From: Chloracidobacterium sp.
Lineage (GTDB): Bacteria; Acidobacteriota; Blastocatellia; Pyrinomonadales; Pyrinomonadaceae
Reading direction: 5' to 3'
Assembly (NCBI GenBank): GCA_016706275.1
Contig: JADJJY010000002.1
Location: forward strand, 234,001-298,000
Length of the DNA stretch: 64,000 nt
The position numbers and the translations under genes are program-made. Shown piece after piece: positions 53,268 through 61,830 of the stretch (position 1 is its first letter; every line of letters starts with the position of its first letter). The notes beneath the pieces were generated by a model that was given only the letters and a program-made list of their open reading frames with translations, made no database searches and was not told the DNA's origin.

Positions 53268-53302
53268 GTTGTCTCTCGCGGCAGCTTAGCCTTCAACCCA
53301 AA

Positions 53303-53329
53303 GGGCTGCGATCATCACGGTCGCAGCCC
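53303..53329 (+). terminator. hairpin between the PilX-like and major-pilin genes
   Basis: GGGCTGCGA (53303-53311) pairs perfectly with TCGCAGCCC (53321-53329), loop 9 nt. There is no T-run after it, so it may be a processing or pausing hairpin rather than a terminator. Confidence 0.5.
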
Positions 53330-53371
53330 AAATTCACCACCACCCACCCTCTAACCCACATCTAGAAAAAT

Positions 53372-53896
53372 ATGAAAACAATAAACCATCGAGGCTTTTC
53401 ATTAGTAGAGCTTCTCATCGTGGTAGTGATAATCGGTATTTTGGCAGCGATCGCGATTCCCAACCTACTCGCATCCCGCCGTTCGGCAAACGAAGGCTCG
53501 GCCGTCTCAGACCTCAGAATGGTCCACGGGGCCCAGATGACATACGCATCGTCGCTGGGCAAAGGCCTCTTTGCGGGTAATGCCGGCACGGTCGATCTCG
53601 AGCCATTTACGCAACTCGGTGCGAATGGCATTATCGATAATCAGCTAGCCGGCGGTCTCAAGAGCGGATACGTATTCACGGGCGGTAAGGTCGATGCGAC
53701 CTTCGATTGGCCGTCGAGTTTTTGTCTGCGTGCGGTGCCCGTTGCGGGCAACGGGACTTTTGCGACCGGCATCCGCAATATCGCTGTAGCGACCGACGGC
53801 GTGATGTATGGTGGAGATGCAACCAACGTAAATAACGCACAATGTACTGTTGCGACGGGAAGCATATCGGTTACATCCGCGACACCACTTTCGTAA
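53372..53896 (+). CDS. type IV pilin (PilA/PilE-like major pilin candidate)
   Basis: 174 residues. A short leader (MKTINHRG) is cut before FSLVELLIVVVIIGILAAIAIPNLL, a textbook class III signal with Glu at +5. The C-terminal part has two Cys residues (SSFCLR and NNAQCTV) that could form the D-region disulfide. Flanking hairpins at 53303 and 53937 suggest it has its own expression level, as expected for a major subunit. No assembly ATPase or platform gene is in the window. Confidence 0.85.
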   Translation: MKTINHRGFSLVELLIVVVIIGILAAIAIPNLLASRRSANEGSAVSDLRMVHGAQMTYASSLGKGLFAGNAGTVDLEPFTQLGANGIIDNQLAGGLKSGYVFTGGKVDATFDWPSSFCLRAVPVAGNGTFATGIRNIAVATDGVMYGGDATNVNNAQCTVATGSISVTSATPLS

Positions 53897-53936
53897 GATC
53901 AGAGTTCGGTCACATCGCATGCCGAATAACAAAAGA

Positions 53937-53976
53937 AAGGCTGCGAACAACGGGGATCGCAGTCATTTTTTCTTTA
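53937..53976 (+). terminator. rho-independent terminator after the pilin gene
   Basis: GGCTGCGA and TCGCAGTC form an 8-bp stem (one G-U) around ACAACGGGGA, followed by ATTTTTTCTTT. Confidence 0.8.
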
Positions 53977-54100
53977 GGTGAGTAGCCTCTTTTCGGTGGG
54001 ACCAACATCGCTCATTTTCCACGTCGTTTTTTGAACAATGTCGTTGTAATATCGTAATGGGTCTCAGGTTCATATTTGCAAAAATGCAAGGACCAAAACG

Positions 54101-55615
54101 ATGAAAGAGCTTGTCCTGATCAACTGCCGGCTCGACCGGCGATACGATATTTACGAACAACTGGGAAAGGGCAGTTATGCTGAAGTATTCCTCGCTCGAG
54201 ATACGGTGGCCTCACCTCAGTCGCCGCATAGCGAGGTTGTCATCAAAGCTCTCAACGTCTTTTTACAAGATGACCTCGACGCCGATCTCGAACGCACGTT
54301 GGTCGAAAATTTCCAAAACGAAGCCGTCGCTCTAGACCGAGTTCGCCATCCGAATATCATCAGCCGCATCGGCCACGGGACTGCCCGCGATCTAAAAGGA
54401 ACGGTTTTTCATTACCTGGTCCTCGAATATCTATCCGGCGGTGACCTGCAGGCTTTTGTCCGAAAACAGCAAATACCGCTGCAGCAAGCTCTCGGCTTTA
54501 TCGAGCAGATCTGTGCGGGACTTGGCCACGCCCATGAAAAAGGCATCATCCACCGCGACATTAAACCCCAAAACTTGCTGCTTACGGCGGACCGTTCGAC
54601 CGTAAAGATCGCTGATTTTGGTGTTGCCCGCGTCAATCTTTCCGATTCGCCGATCACGCGTGTCGGCACCAATATCTATGCCCCGCCCGAGCACAGTCCC
54701 ATGTTCGCCGGCCAGACGGGCAATCTCGAATACTCACGCCTGACGCCCGCCGCCGATATTTATTCTCTTGCAAAGTCAGCATACACTTTGATCACCGGCG
54801 AAGCCCCGCGTGCCTACGCCCACGAACCTATTACCGGATTGCCCGAATTAGTCCGTAGCGAAGAATGGGCAGATGAACTACTTCGTGTTCTGGGCAAAGC
54901 GACCGCCGCCGATCCGCGTGAGCGGCATCAATCGGTTGACGAACTTTGGGCAGATCTTGCCGTCGTCCGCCAGATCGCCGCCGACGGTGAATACAGCACG
55001 ATGCTGCGTGCTCGTGTCGAGGCACCTCAGCCGCACGTCGCCCGCGGATATTCACCTTTACCGCCCGCACAGCCAAATTTTGAACCGATCCCTGAAACGG
55101 AACCAGCACCACGGCAAACCGTTCCGACATACACACGTCCGGTGTATCCGGCTCCCCTCAAAAGTGACGTAGCCAAACCGATCCCGATCACGGCGGAGGT
55201 CCCGATCGTAGCAAAGCCCGTGCCGATCACCGCCGAATCGCCCATTGTCGCAAAGACCAAAAAGCGCCGGACTCTGCGGCGGCTTGCGACCTTTGTGATC
55301 ATTATTGGTATTTTTACGGGTATCCTTTACGGCACGGCGACATATATGCGGGGACGCGGGCTGATACCAGAAATCACAAATCCGTTCAAGACACGTTCGG
55401 CAGTCGCTAAGACAGACATTTATCTGCGTTCCGGCCCGGATGCCGGTAACGACCAGATCGGGCTCGTGACAAAAAATTCAAAGGTGCGCATTGTAAAAGA
55501 GCAAAATAATTGGTATCAAGTTGATGTCGTTGAACAAGGACGCACGCGAAACGGCGACGCAAACGCGACACGCGGCTGGTTGAATGGAAAATACCTCGAA
55601 CTAAGCGATAATTAG
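54101..55615 (+). CDS. membrane Ser/Thr protein kinase with outer SH3-like domain
   Basis: 504 residues. The Hanks-type kinase (about 15-290) has GKGSYAEVFLA, the Lys in VVIKALNVF, HRDIKPQNLL, DFGVAR, and an APPE activation-loop end. A juxtamembrane Pro-rich linker has a repeated PITAE(V/S)PIVAKP unit. One transmembrane helix (LATFVIIIGIFTGILYGTATYM, about 390-411) leads to a periplasmic bacterial SH3 domain (about 430-500: IYLRSGPDAGNDQIGLV ... ATRGWLNGKYLEL). Bacterial SH3 domains often bind cell-wall peptides, so the kinase may sense envelope state. It is 18 bp before the FHA gene. Confidence 0.88.
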   Translation: MKELVLINCRLDRRYDIYEQLGKGSYAEVFLARDTVASPQSPHSEVVIKALNVFLQDDLDADLERTLVENFQNEAVALDRVRHPNIISRIGHGTARDLKGTVFHYLVLEYLSGGDLQAFVRKQQIPLQQALGFIEQICAGLGHAHEKGIIHRDIKPQNLLLTADRSTVKIADFGVARVNLSDSPITRVGTNIYAPPEHSPMFAGQTGNLEYSRLTPAADIYSLAKSAYTLITGEAPRAYAHEPITGLPELVRSEEWADELLRVLGKATAADPRERHQSVDELWADLAVVRQIAADGEYSTMLRARVEAPQPHVARGYSPLPPAQPNFEPIPETEPAPRQTVPTYTRPVYPAPLKSDVAKPIPITAEVPIVAKPVPITAESPIVAKTKKRRTLRRLATFVIIIGIFTGILYGTATYMRGRGLIPEITNPFKTRSAVAKTDIYLRSGPDAGNDQIGLVTKNSKVRIVKEQNNWYQVDVVEQGRTRNGDANATRGWLNGKYLELSDN

Positions 55616-55633
55616 GCTAAGGGAGATCTTAAA

Positions 55634-56566
55634 TTGAGCATTTTAGACAAAGTCAGACGCTGGATCGATGGTGATTCGTCCGAGCTGGTTCTCGAAGAAG
55701 CGGCCCGTGACGCACAGGTCAAGCCCCGCAGTCAGGCCGAGGAGTTTATCGTCAAGATCGCCCGCGAGGTCGAGAGCGTCATGCAAAAAGAGATCATCTC
55801 TTTGCCCCAAGGCACGACGATAATTCCCAGCGAATACATCATTTTTCTAAGCACCGATGACGATAAAGAGTGGCAGGGTGTAAAACGCAAGGGGCTCGAA
55901 CAGGGGCTGTATCATATCCTCGCCGAGCGGGCGAAAGAACTGGCGGGCAAGAAAAAGCTTGAGACTAAATCTTTTGTCATCGAGCTGCGGATCGACGGCA
56001 CCCTCGATAAAGGCGGCGTCCGCGTCCAACACAGCTGGGAAGATTCTGCAAGCAATAAAACCGGAGTGTTAGTACGGCCCAAGGCTCTGCCGGATCTTCC
56101 TCCGGTCGCAAACCAGGCACCTGCCACCGTCCCTAACACTGCCCGAAACACGCCCCAACCGGCTGTTGCCGCTCCGGTATCCAATATCCGCCAAGCCGAG
56201 CCGATCCCGGCCGAAGATAGGGAAGAAATGACCCACGTTAAGAGCCGTATGACCGAGCTTTATCGGCTTGAGATCTGGCGCGGAGGCGTCCGTCAGAACG
56301 TGATACCGGTCTTTCAAATGGAAGTGGTCGTCGGGCGAGGTTCGCGTTCAAAGCCGGTCGACATACCGCTTGCGGGTGATGTAGAGATCAGCCGGCGGCA
56401 TCTGACGTTAGTAACAGACGGAAAGGGCGGTTTTTGGGCGGTCAACGAAGGTAAAAACCCCGCGGCCATCAATAATCAGGACTTGCCCGCCGGGCAACGC
56501 ATCGCCGTAACACCGGGAGTCCCGCTCACTGTTTGCAGTTATACGCTCAGGATACTCACGATCTAG
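55634..56566 (+). CDS. DUF3662-FHA protein next to the receptor kinase
   Basis: 310 residues, TTG start at 55634 with GGGAG 8 nt upstream. An N-terminal DUF3662-like domain (about 30-150), a Pro-rich linker, and a C-terminal FHA domain (about 230-308: VVVGRGSRSKPVDIPLAGDVEISRRHLTLVTDG). The FHA has the Arg of VGRG and the S/RRH signature but lacks the usual GTxxN near its end (NEGKNPAAINN), so phosphothreonine affinity may be altered. It likely binds the neighbouring kinase. It is a paralogue of the gene at 46782. Confidence 0.8.
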   Translation: MSILDKVRRWIDGDSSELVLEEAARDAQVKPRSQAEEFIVKIAREVESVMQKEIISLPQGTTIIPSEYIIFLSTDDDKEWQGVKRKGLEQGLYHILAERAKELAGKKKLETKSFVIELRIDGTLDKGGVRVQHSWEDSASNKTGVLVRPKALPDLPPVANQAPATVPNTARNTPQPAVAAPVSNIRQAEPIPAEDREEMTHVKSRMTELYRLEIWRGGVRQNVIPVFQMEVVVGRGSRSKPVDIPLAGDVEISRRHLTLVTDGKGGFWAVNEGKNPAAINNQDLPAGQRIAVTPGVPLTVCSYTLRILTI

Positions 56567-57040
56567 CTACGGTAGCCCACCACTTTCGATCAAGTTAATC
56601 AATTCCGCGAGACTCCTTTCTGCCTTCGCGACAACCTCTTCCGGATAGCCGTATTTGATCGCATTCTTTTCAAGATCGTCGCGATCAAGCACTTCGTAAC
56701 CCTTTTCCGGCCAGACAATTACATCCAGATCCAGATCGACGTAATCGATCACATCATCTGCAAATGTCGGCGGCATTGTGATATTGCAGTAATAATTACG
56801 CAAGCGGCCGTCGGGTTCGTGAAAGCGAAAGATGTTATAACAACGGTCTAACCAAAAATGTTCAAACGAGACTGTGCCCTGTTTTATCAAGCCCAGGTCG
56901 TCATGCTGGACGTCCTCTCGAAACCGGCCGACAACGACGAGCCGATCTTCGCTCTCGCTAATTAGCCCTCCCGGCCAAGTACGCCGGATGTGTCCGTCAT
57001 ACTTTCGCGAATTGATCGTGATCTGCCGCTCAGCCATCAT
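56567..57040 (-). CDS. DUF402 family protein
   Basis: 157 residues. The DUF402 core is visible: HDDLGLIKQGTVSFEHFWLDRCYNIFRFHEPDG, YYCNITMPPTFADDVIDYVDLDLDVIVWPEKGYEVLDRDDL. Related proteins hydrolyse nucleoside di-/triphosphates or act in fosfomycin biosynthesis (FomD). The Asp/Glu metal-binding positions (DLDLD, DRDD) are present. The function here is not known. Its ATGATG start overlaps the MarR stop codon, so it is translated with MarR. Confidence 0.8.
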   Translation of the reverse strand: MMAERQITINSRKYDGHIRRTWPGGLISESEDRLVVVGRFREDVQHDDLGLIKQGTVSFEHFWLDRCYNIFRFHEPDGRLRNYYCNITMPPTFADDVIDYVDLDLDVIVWPEKGYEVLDRDDLEKNAIKYGYPEEVVAKAERSLAELINLIESGGLP

Positions 57041-57495
57041 TGATCCTCTTCGGCGTCGTCGGCTCCGGTGTACGCTTTCCGCAGTTTGGTGAGCAACTCC
57101 GGCAAGATCAGCCGTTCTGTCTCGTTAAGATCGGCAAGATAATTTGTCTCAAGCTCAAGCCACTGCGCATTCACATCATCACGCATCGCGTGTCCCTGAT
57201 CGGTCAGATAGACCCGCGTCGAACGCCCGTCGCCATCCTCTCGCTCGATCTCGACTAGATTGATCTCGATCAGCCCCTTGATCATCTTACTGACAGTCGG
57301 GGCAGCGAGGCTCAGACGGCGGGCAAGATCGACTTGACGCAGACCGTCTTCGGTCCACAGTTCGAGCAAGAGAAAAACTTGCCCGGCATGAAGGCCGATC
57401 AACCCCATATGCCGCTCAAGTACAGTCTTGTAGGCGGTCGTCACTCGAGCCAAAAGGTAGCTGATGGTCTTTTGAAAAATGATCTCTTCTTCCAT
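57037..57495 (-). CDS. MarR family transcriptional regulator
   Basis: About 152 residues from ATG 57495 (AGGTG 5 nt upstream); ATG 57513 is the alternative without a ribosome-binding site. The winged HTH (about 45-110) reads HAGQVFLLLELWTEDGLRQVDLARRLSLAAPTVSKMIKGLIEINLVEIEREDGDGRSTRVYLTDQG. Its own promoter region contains five TTAG[C/G] sites at 22-bp spacing and several GCTAA halves, probably its operators. It overlaps the DUF402 gene. It may also regulate the divergent gene at 57663. Confidence 0.9.
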   Translation of the reverse strand: MEEEIIFQKTISYLLARVTTAYKTVLERHMGLIGLHAGQVFLLLELWTEDGLRQVDLARRLSLAAPTVSKMIKGLIEINLVEIEREDGDGRSTRVYLTDQGHAMRDDVNAQWLELETNYLADLNETERLILPELLTKLRKAYTGADDAEEDQ

Positions 57496-57530
57496 AACTG
57501 CACCTGTTTTCATATGCTTAACTTAAACAA

Positions 57531-57653
57531 TTAGCGGGGTAATTTGATTTAGTTAGCGACCTGTTATTAAACGATTAGCTAGCTAACTAAATATGATTAG
57601 GATGCTAACAATTAAAAATTAGCACGATATGTTTTATTACCAAAGTGGGCTAA
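57531..57653. promoter_or_regulatory. phased TTAGC/GCTAA operator array
   Basis: TTAG[C/G] occurs at 57531, 57553, 57575, 57597 and 57619, exactly 22 bp apart each time. GCTAA halves lie at 57582, 57604 and 57649. The third unit is the perfect palindrome TTAGCTAGCTAA (57575-57586); the first (TTAGCGGGGTAA) and fourth (TTAGGATGCTAA) are near-palindromes. Phasing at about two helical turns suits cooperative binding along one DNA face. It fills most of the spacer between MarR and the divergent gene. Confidence 0.7.
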
Positions 57654-57662
57654 CATTAATTT

Positions 57663-58046
57663 ATGGAAAACGCTGAAAAGCTTAAAAATGCACGCAATAT
57701 TTTGCTTAAGCTGCACAAATCGCTACTCGATCTTGAGAGGGAAATGTACGAGGGGATCCATGGCGAGCTGACTCCGGTGCAGTTTGTCAACCTTTTGATG
57801 GAAGACGAGGATTTTGCTTGGCTTCGAAAATTCTCAATTCTGATCGTCGAGATCGACGAGATGTTCGCGTCAAAAGAAGGTTTTGAGGCAGGTATGATCG
57901 AAGCCAATCTAGGTAAAGTTGTAGAGCTTGTCGAGATGCGTGAACCGGATGAGTATTTTAGGGCAAAATATCAGTTTGCTATCCAACGCGACCCCGACGC
58001 TGCTGGACTTCACAGCCAGCTTAGAACTCTGATCGGAAATGTGTAG
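57663..58046 (+). CDS. hypothetical protein divergent from MarR
   Basis: 127 residues, mostly alpha-helical and acidic: NAEKLKNARNILLKLHKSLLDLEREMYEGIHGELTPVQFVNLLMEDEDFAWLRKFSILIVEIDEMF. No signal peptide or membrane helix. I do not recognise a family. The start is ATG 57663, just after the operator array, so MarR control is likely. Confidence 0.7.
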   Translation: MENAEKLKNARNILLKLHKSLLDLEREMYEGIHGELTPVQFVNLLMEDEDFAWLRKFSILIVEIDEMFASKEGFEAGMIEANLGKVVELVEMREPDEYFRAKYQFAIQRDPDAAGLHSQLRTLIGNV

Positions 58047-58059
58047 CGTCTGATAATGG

Positions 58060-58106
58060 CTGGTCCACCTTGGTCCATGTGGTCCACCTGGTCCGGACCG
58101 GACCAA
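58060..58106. repeat. interspersed TGGTCC repeat, copy 2
   Basis: Four TGGTCC words followed by GGTCCGGACC and GGACCAAA, matching the copy at 164-202 in its right half exactly and in its left half with one extra word. It lies between the hypothetical gene and a terminator. Confidence 0.7.
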
Positions 58107-58125
58107 AGATGCAGGGATTTTGAGT

Positions 58126-58166
58126 AAAAAGGCTGCGAACACGATGTCCGCAGCCTTTTTATTTTT
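58126..58166. terminator. bidirectional terminator between convergent genes
   Basis: AAAAAGGCTGCG (58126-58137) pairs perfectly with CGCAGCCTTTTT (58149-58160), 12 bp, with T-runs on both strands. Confidence 0.92.
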
Positions 58167-58177
58167 GCCTTTCTAAC

Positions 58178-58828
58178 TTACGACCGTCCGCTCTTTTTCC
58201 AGTCGTTCAAAAAGCCTTCGAGCCCCTTGTCGGTCAGCGGATGTTTGACTAGTTGTTGTATGACCTTAAAAGGGATAGTCGCGACATCTGCACCTGCCAG
58301 AGCACAATCCACAATATGTACCGGATGCCGGATCGACGCCGCCAAAACCTCGGTCGTAAAACCATAATTGTCATAGATCTGCACAATATCCCGAATCAGC
58401 TGCATCCCGTCCTGAGCAATATCGTCAAGCCGCCCGATAAACGGCGAGATGTACGATGCTCCTGCCTTAGCCGCAAGCAGGGCCTGTGCGGCTGAGAAGC
58501 AAAGCGTGACGTTGACCTTGGTACCCTCAGCACGAAACGAACGACAAGCTTTTAGTCCATCAAGCGTCAGCGGTACCTTGATCACAACGTTCTTCGCGAT
58601 CTTTGCGAGAGCACGGCCTTCTTTCAGCATTCCCTCGGTATCGAGTGCCGTAACCTCGGCAGAAACGTCGCCTTTGACCAGTTTGCAGATCTTGGCGATG
58701 TGCTTTTTGAAATCAACGTCACCTTCTTTCGCAACCAAACTCGGATTGGTCGTCACGCCATCGATCATCCCAAGCTCGTTTGCCTCTCTGATCTCATCAA
58801 GATTTGCTGTGTCTATAAAAAATTTCAT
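58178..58828 (-). CDS. transaldolase (short, fructose-6-phosphate-aldolase-like)
   Basis: 216 residues, the short decameric-type subfamily. N-terminal MKFFIDTANLDEIREANELG and GVTTNPSLVAKEG; the Schiff-base Lys lies in NVVIKVPLTLDGLKA near 86. It exchanges dihydroxyacetone units in the pentose phosphate pathway or acts as fructose-6-phosphate aldolase; the two are not separable here. It is the last gene of a minus-strand series. Confidence 0.9.
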   Translation of the reverse strand: MKFFIDTANLDEIREANELGMIDGVTTNPSLVAKEGDVDFKKHIAKICKLVKGDVSAEVTALDTEGMLKEGRALAKIAKNVVIKVPLTLDGLKACRSFRAEGTKVNVTLCFSAAQALLAAKAGASYISPFIGRLDDIAQDGMQLIRDIVQIYDNYGFTTEVLAASIRHPVHIVDCALAGADVATIPFKVIQQLVKHPLTDKGLEGFLNDWKKSGRS

Positions 58829-58882
58829 AATATTATTTGATTATTTGTTGCAGAAGCCAGCGCGTTAGCAAGCGCGTAACGT

Positions 58883-59512
58883 TCATCTCACAGTGTTTTT
58901 CAATACTCCGATACCCTCGATCTCCACTTCACAAACATCTCCCGGATTCATCTTCGATACTCCCGACGGTGTGCCAGTCGCGATAATATCACCCGCGTTG
59001 AGCGTCATCATATTTGAAATATATCGTATCAGAAAATCAATGGGGAAGACCATTTGCGATGTCCGTCCGCTCTGTCTGACCTCACCGTTTACCCGAACGG
59101 TAACGGCGAGATCAGTCACATAAAGCTCAGTCTCAATATGCGGCCCGATCGGACAAAAGGTGTCAAACGATTTGCCGCGTGTAAATTGAACATCCTTTCG
59201 CTGGATATCACGAGCCGTCACGTCATTTAGGCATGTGTAACCCAATAAATATTCATGTACATTATCAACATCAGTTAACCCTTTACACGTCTTAGAGATA
59301 ACCACCGCAAGCTCACCTTCATGCTCAACCTGATCGCTTTGCTCAGGTATCACTATATCCTCGCCATTATAGATCAATGCAGACGGGGCCTTTAGAAAAA
59401 GCAACGGCTCGGTCGGTACGTCATTGCCTAGCTCGGCCGCGTGTTCGGCGTAATTGCGTCCGACGCAAACGATCTTTGATGGAAAGGGAACTTGTGAAAG
59501 CTCGATCTTCAT
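58883..59512 (-). CDS. fumarylacetoacetate hydrolase (FAH) family protein
   Basis: 209 residues. Metal-binding acidic residues in QVEHEGELAVVISKTCKGL and the FAH core CLNDVTARDIQRKDVQFTRGKSFDTFCPIGP. The C-terminal GDIIATGTPSGVSKMNPGD is typical. The family hydrolyses or decarboxylates beta-keto acids; the substrate is unknown. It is 3 bp downstream of the lipoprotein gene. Confidence 0.9.
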   Translation of the reverse strand: MKIELSQVPFPSKIVCVGRNYAEHAAELGNDVPTEPLLFLKAPSALIYNGEDIVIPEQSDQVEHEGELAVVISKTCKGLTDVDNVHEYLLGYTCLNDVTARDIQRKDVQFTRGKSFDTFCPIGPHIETELYVTDLAVTVRVNGEVRQSGRTSQMVFPIDFLIRYISNMMTLNAGDIIATGTPSGVSKMNPGDVCEVEIEGIGVLKNTVR

Positions 59513-59515
59513 AAT

Positions 59516-60604
59516 TTACGGCACGGTCTCGGAAACAACATCGGACACGGCACTCACATTACCAGTCTTATCCGTCGCGGTTATGTAGTAATGGTAAGTT
59601 TTGCCAGACTCGACCTTGGTATCCTGAAAGGTATTTGTTTGTAATAATTGCGGCGTCAGCAGCATCCATTGATCTTTTGCAAGATCCTTATCGGTCGATC
59701 GATAGATCTTATAACCGGCGATATCCTTTTCCGGGTTTACCGCAAAGAAAATCGCGATCGCATTCGGAGCTGCGGCAACGGTTATCGCGGACGGAGCCGA
59801 CGGAGCAAACGTATCCACAGCCTTAAATTTCAATATGTTTGACTCAACACTCTCGACAGGTTCGGCTTGCACACCTATTGAAACCGCACGCACGAAATAG
59901 TAATAATCCTTTCCAAAATCAAAGAATTCGTCGTCAAACGAGATCGTTGTGATCGGTGTTTTGTTCAAAAGCCGAGCCGGTTCTTTTTCCGAGTTCGAAC
60001 GGTAGACATTGTAGCCAAGCACACTCACCGGCTGCGATCCGTCGATATTCGTCGTCGGAGCATCCCATTTTAACCGGACAGCGTCTTGCGAAGCCTCGGC
60101 AAGCAGGGAAGCCGGGCCGCCCGCGACCTTTGATGTAGGCTCGATCAAGAGGGAATTCGAAAACGCAGCTTTCTGCCCCGACGAATTTACAAACCGTATC
60201 GCATACCGCAACCGGGCAGCTTGCCCCGCAAATTGCAGCGTATCTTTGAACTGCAGGGTTTTATTGCCAAAATCACCATCCGAGATCGGCATCGCGGTGA
60301 TGAGCGTACTGCGGTTGGCAAATTCTTCCTCCGATAGAGCCTGTGGGGAAGTCACAGGTTCAGCCAGCCTGTAGATATCCGCGCGGCTGATATTTTGCAC
60401 ATTCCCGACCGGGGCATTTTTTGCGGGCATCTTCCAAGAGAGAATTACCTGATTACCACGCTGAAACCCAAAGATCTCAACCCGCTGCAATACACGTTCC
60501 TTAGGCGGTACCGGAGCGCCGCGCTTACCACAGCCCGCACCGATAAGCACCACAAGCGCTATAAGTGCTAACAGCGCTTTAACAGCAAAGTGCTTAACGG
60601 GCAT
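59516..60604 (-). CDS. lipoprotein with fibronectin type III domains
   Basis: About 362 residues from ATG 60604, which gives a lipoprotein signal (MPVKHFAVKALLALIALVVL, lipobox LIGAGC). The frame opens further upstream at 60643. The mature protein has about two FN3-like domains (for example AVRLKWDAPTTNIDGSQPVSVLGYNVYRS ... YYYFVRAV and GYKIYRSTDK ... YYITATDKTGNVS). It is probably anchored to the outer or inner membrane facing the periplasm; a binding partner is not known. Confidence 0.82.
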   Translation of the reverse strand: MPVKHFAVKALLALIALVVLIGAGCGKRGAPVPPKERVLQRVEIFGFQRGNQVILSWKMPAKNAPVGNVQNISRADIYRLAEPVTSPQALSEEEFANRSTLITAMPISDGDFGNKTLQFKDTLQFAGQAARLRYAIRFVNSSGQKAAFSNSLLIEPTSKVAGGPASLLAEASQDAVRLKWDAPTTNIDGSQPVSVLGYNVYRSNSEKEPARLLNKTPITTISFDDEFFDFGKDYYYFVRAVSIGVQAEPVESVESNILKFKAVDTFAPSAPSAITVAAAPNAIAIFFAVNPEKDIAGYKIYRSTDKDLAKDQWMLLTPQLLQTNTFQDTKVESGKTYHYYITATDKTGNVSAVSDVVSETVP

Positions 60605-60651
60605 GTTTAACGATTTCCTGTCTCGCGCGACAATGTATAACATCTGTTTAA

Positions 60652-61830
60652 TTATAAAATGTACTGCCGCAGATCCTGATCCTCTATCAGGGTGCTTAAG
60701 TGTTCGTCAACGTAGGCGGCGTCGATACGCTGCTGCTTTTCATCGAGCTCGCTGCCCGCAAAACTGATGTCCTCGAGAAGTTTCTCGACGAGTGTATGTA
60801 AACGACGGGCACCAATGTTTTCCGTGGTCTTATTGATCTCCTCGGTCATTTCGGCCAACCGATCAATGGCATCATCGGTAAAAGTAAGCTCGATTCCCTC
60901 TGTACCTAATAGTGCCTGATACTGCTTAATTAACGAATTTTTCGGCTGCACGAGGATCCGCTTAAGGTCGTCGATCGTCAGTGATTCGAGCTCGACACGG
61001 ATCGGAAAGCGGCCTTGGAGCTCGGGAATAAGGTCAGAAGGCTTTGATACGTGAAACGCACCGGCGGCGATGAACAGGATGTGATCTGTGCTCAACATGC
61101 CGTATTTGGTGTTGACGTTGGTGCCCTCGACGATCGGCAGTAGGTTGAACATATTCCCAAACATGTCCTTAAAATTTACGCCCATCTCTTCCATCCCTTG
61201 GCCGCCGATAAAATCGATCGTCGCGTTTCCGCGATCGGTGGTCTCGATGTCGATAAGACGGTCGTCAAGTGCACCATTTACGAGCTGTTCTCGAAGCTTT
61301 TCGCGGGTGCGGTGAATTGATTGAGGCGTCTCAGCCGGTTCCTCGTCGTCCTGCGTCTGATAACTAAAGTCGGACGGCGGGAGCAATAGATCAAGCAGAC
61401 GTTCCTCGACGTTTTGTTCGGCCCGGGGCAGCACGTCTTCAAATGCCCCCTGCTTTGCCATATCGACGGCAACATCGGCGAGCTCACGCACCATGCTCTC
61501 GACATCGCGTCCGACATAGCCGACCTCGGTGAATTTTGACGCTTCGATCTTTATGAACGGGGAATTTGCGAGTCGCGCGAGCCGCCGGGCGATCTCGGTC
61601 TTGCCGACGCCGGTCGAGCCGATCATTAGAATGTTTTTTGGTAAAACGTCTTCGGCGATCTCTGGCGGCAGTTTTTGACGGCGAATGCGGTTACGCAAAG
61701 CCACCGCAACGGCCTTTTTAGCGGCGTTCTGGCCCACAACATACTTATCCAATTCAGCCACGATCTGTCGCGGTGTAAGGTCGTCGAGATTTGGTTTTTC
61801 GACGGTCTCGCCGCCAAGATATATCGCCAC
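60652..61830 (-). CDS. hslU: HslU ATPase with internal deletion of the Walker B region
   Basis: 392 residues from GTG 61830; E. coli HslU has 443. Walker A (GSTGVGKTEIARR), the pore loop GYVGRD, the intermediate domain and the C-terminal end (LRQYIL) are present. Between MGVNFKDMFGNMF and LLPIVEGTNVNTKYGM about 70 residues are absent; in HslU that segment carries Walker B (FIDEIDKI) and GPDVSREGVQRD. The junction lies near residue 229 (DNA about 61141-61149) and keeps the frame. As written it could not hydrolyse ATP normally. The start shares one base with the hslV stop. Confidence 0.85.
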   Translation of the reverse strand: MAIYLGGETVEKPNLDDLTPRQIVAELDKYVVGQNAAKKAVAVALRNRIRRQKLPPEIAEDVLPKNILMIGSTGVGKTEIARRLARLANSPFIKIEASKFTEVGYVGRDVESMVRELADVAVDMAKQGAFEDVLPRAEQNVEERLLDLLLPPSDFSYQTQDDEEPAETPQSIHRTREKLREQLVNGALDDRLIDIETTDRGNATIDFIGGQGMEEMGVNFKDMFGNMFNLLPIVEGTNVNTKYGMLSTDHILFIAAGAFHVSKPSDLIPELQGRFPIRVELESLTIDDLKRILVQPKNSLIKQYQALLGTEGIELTFTDDAIDRLAEMTEEINKTTENIGARRLHTLVEKLLEDISFAGSELDEKQQRIDAAYVDEHLSTLIEDQDLRQYIL

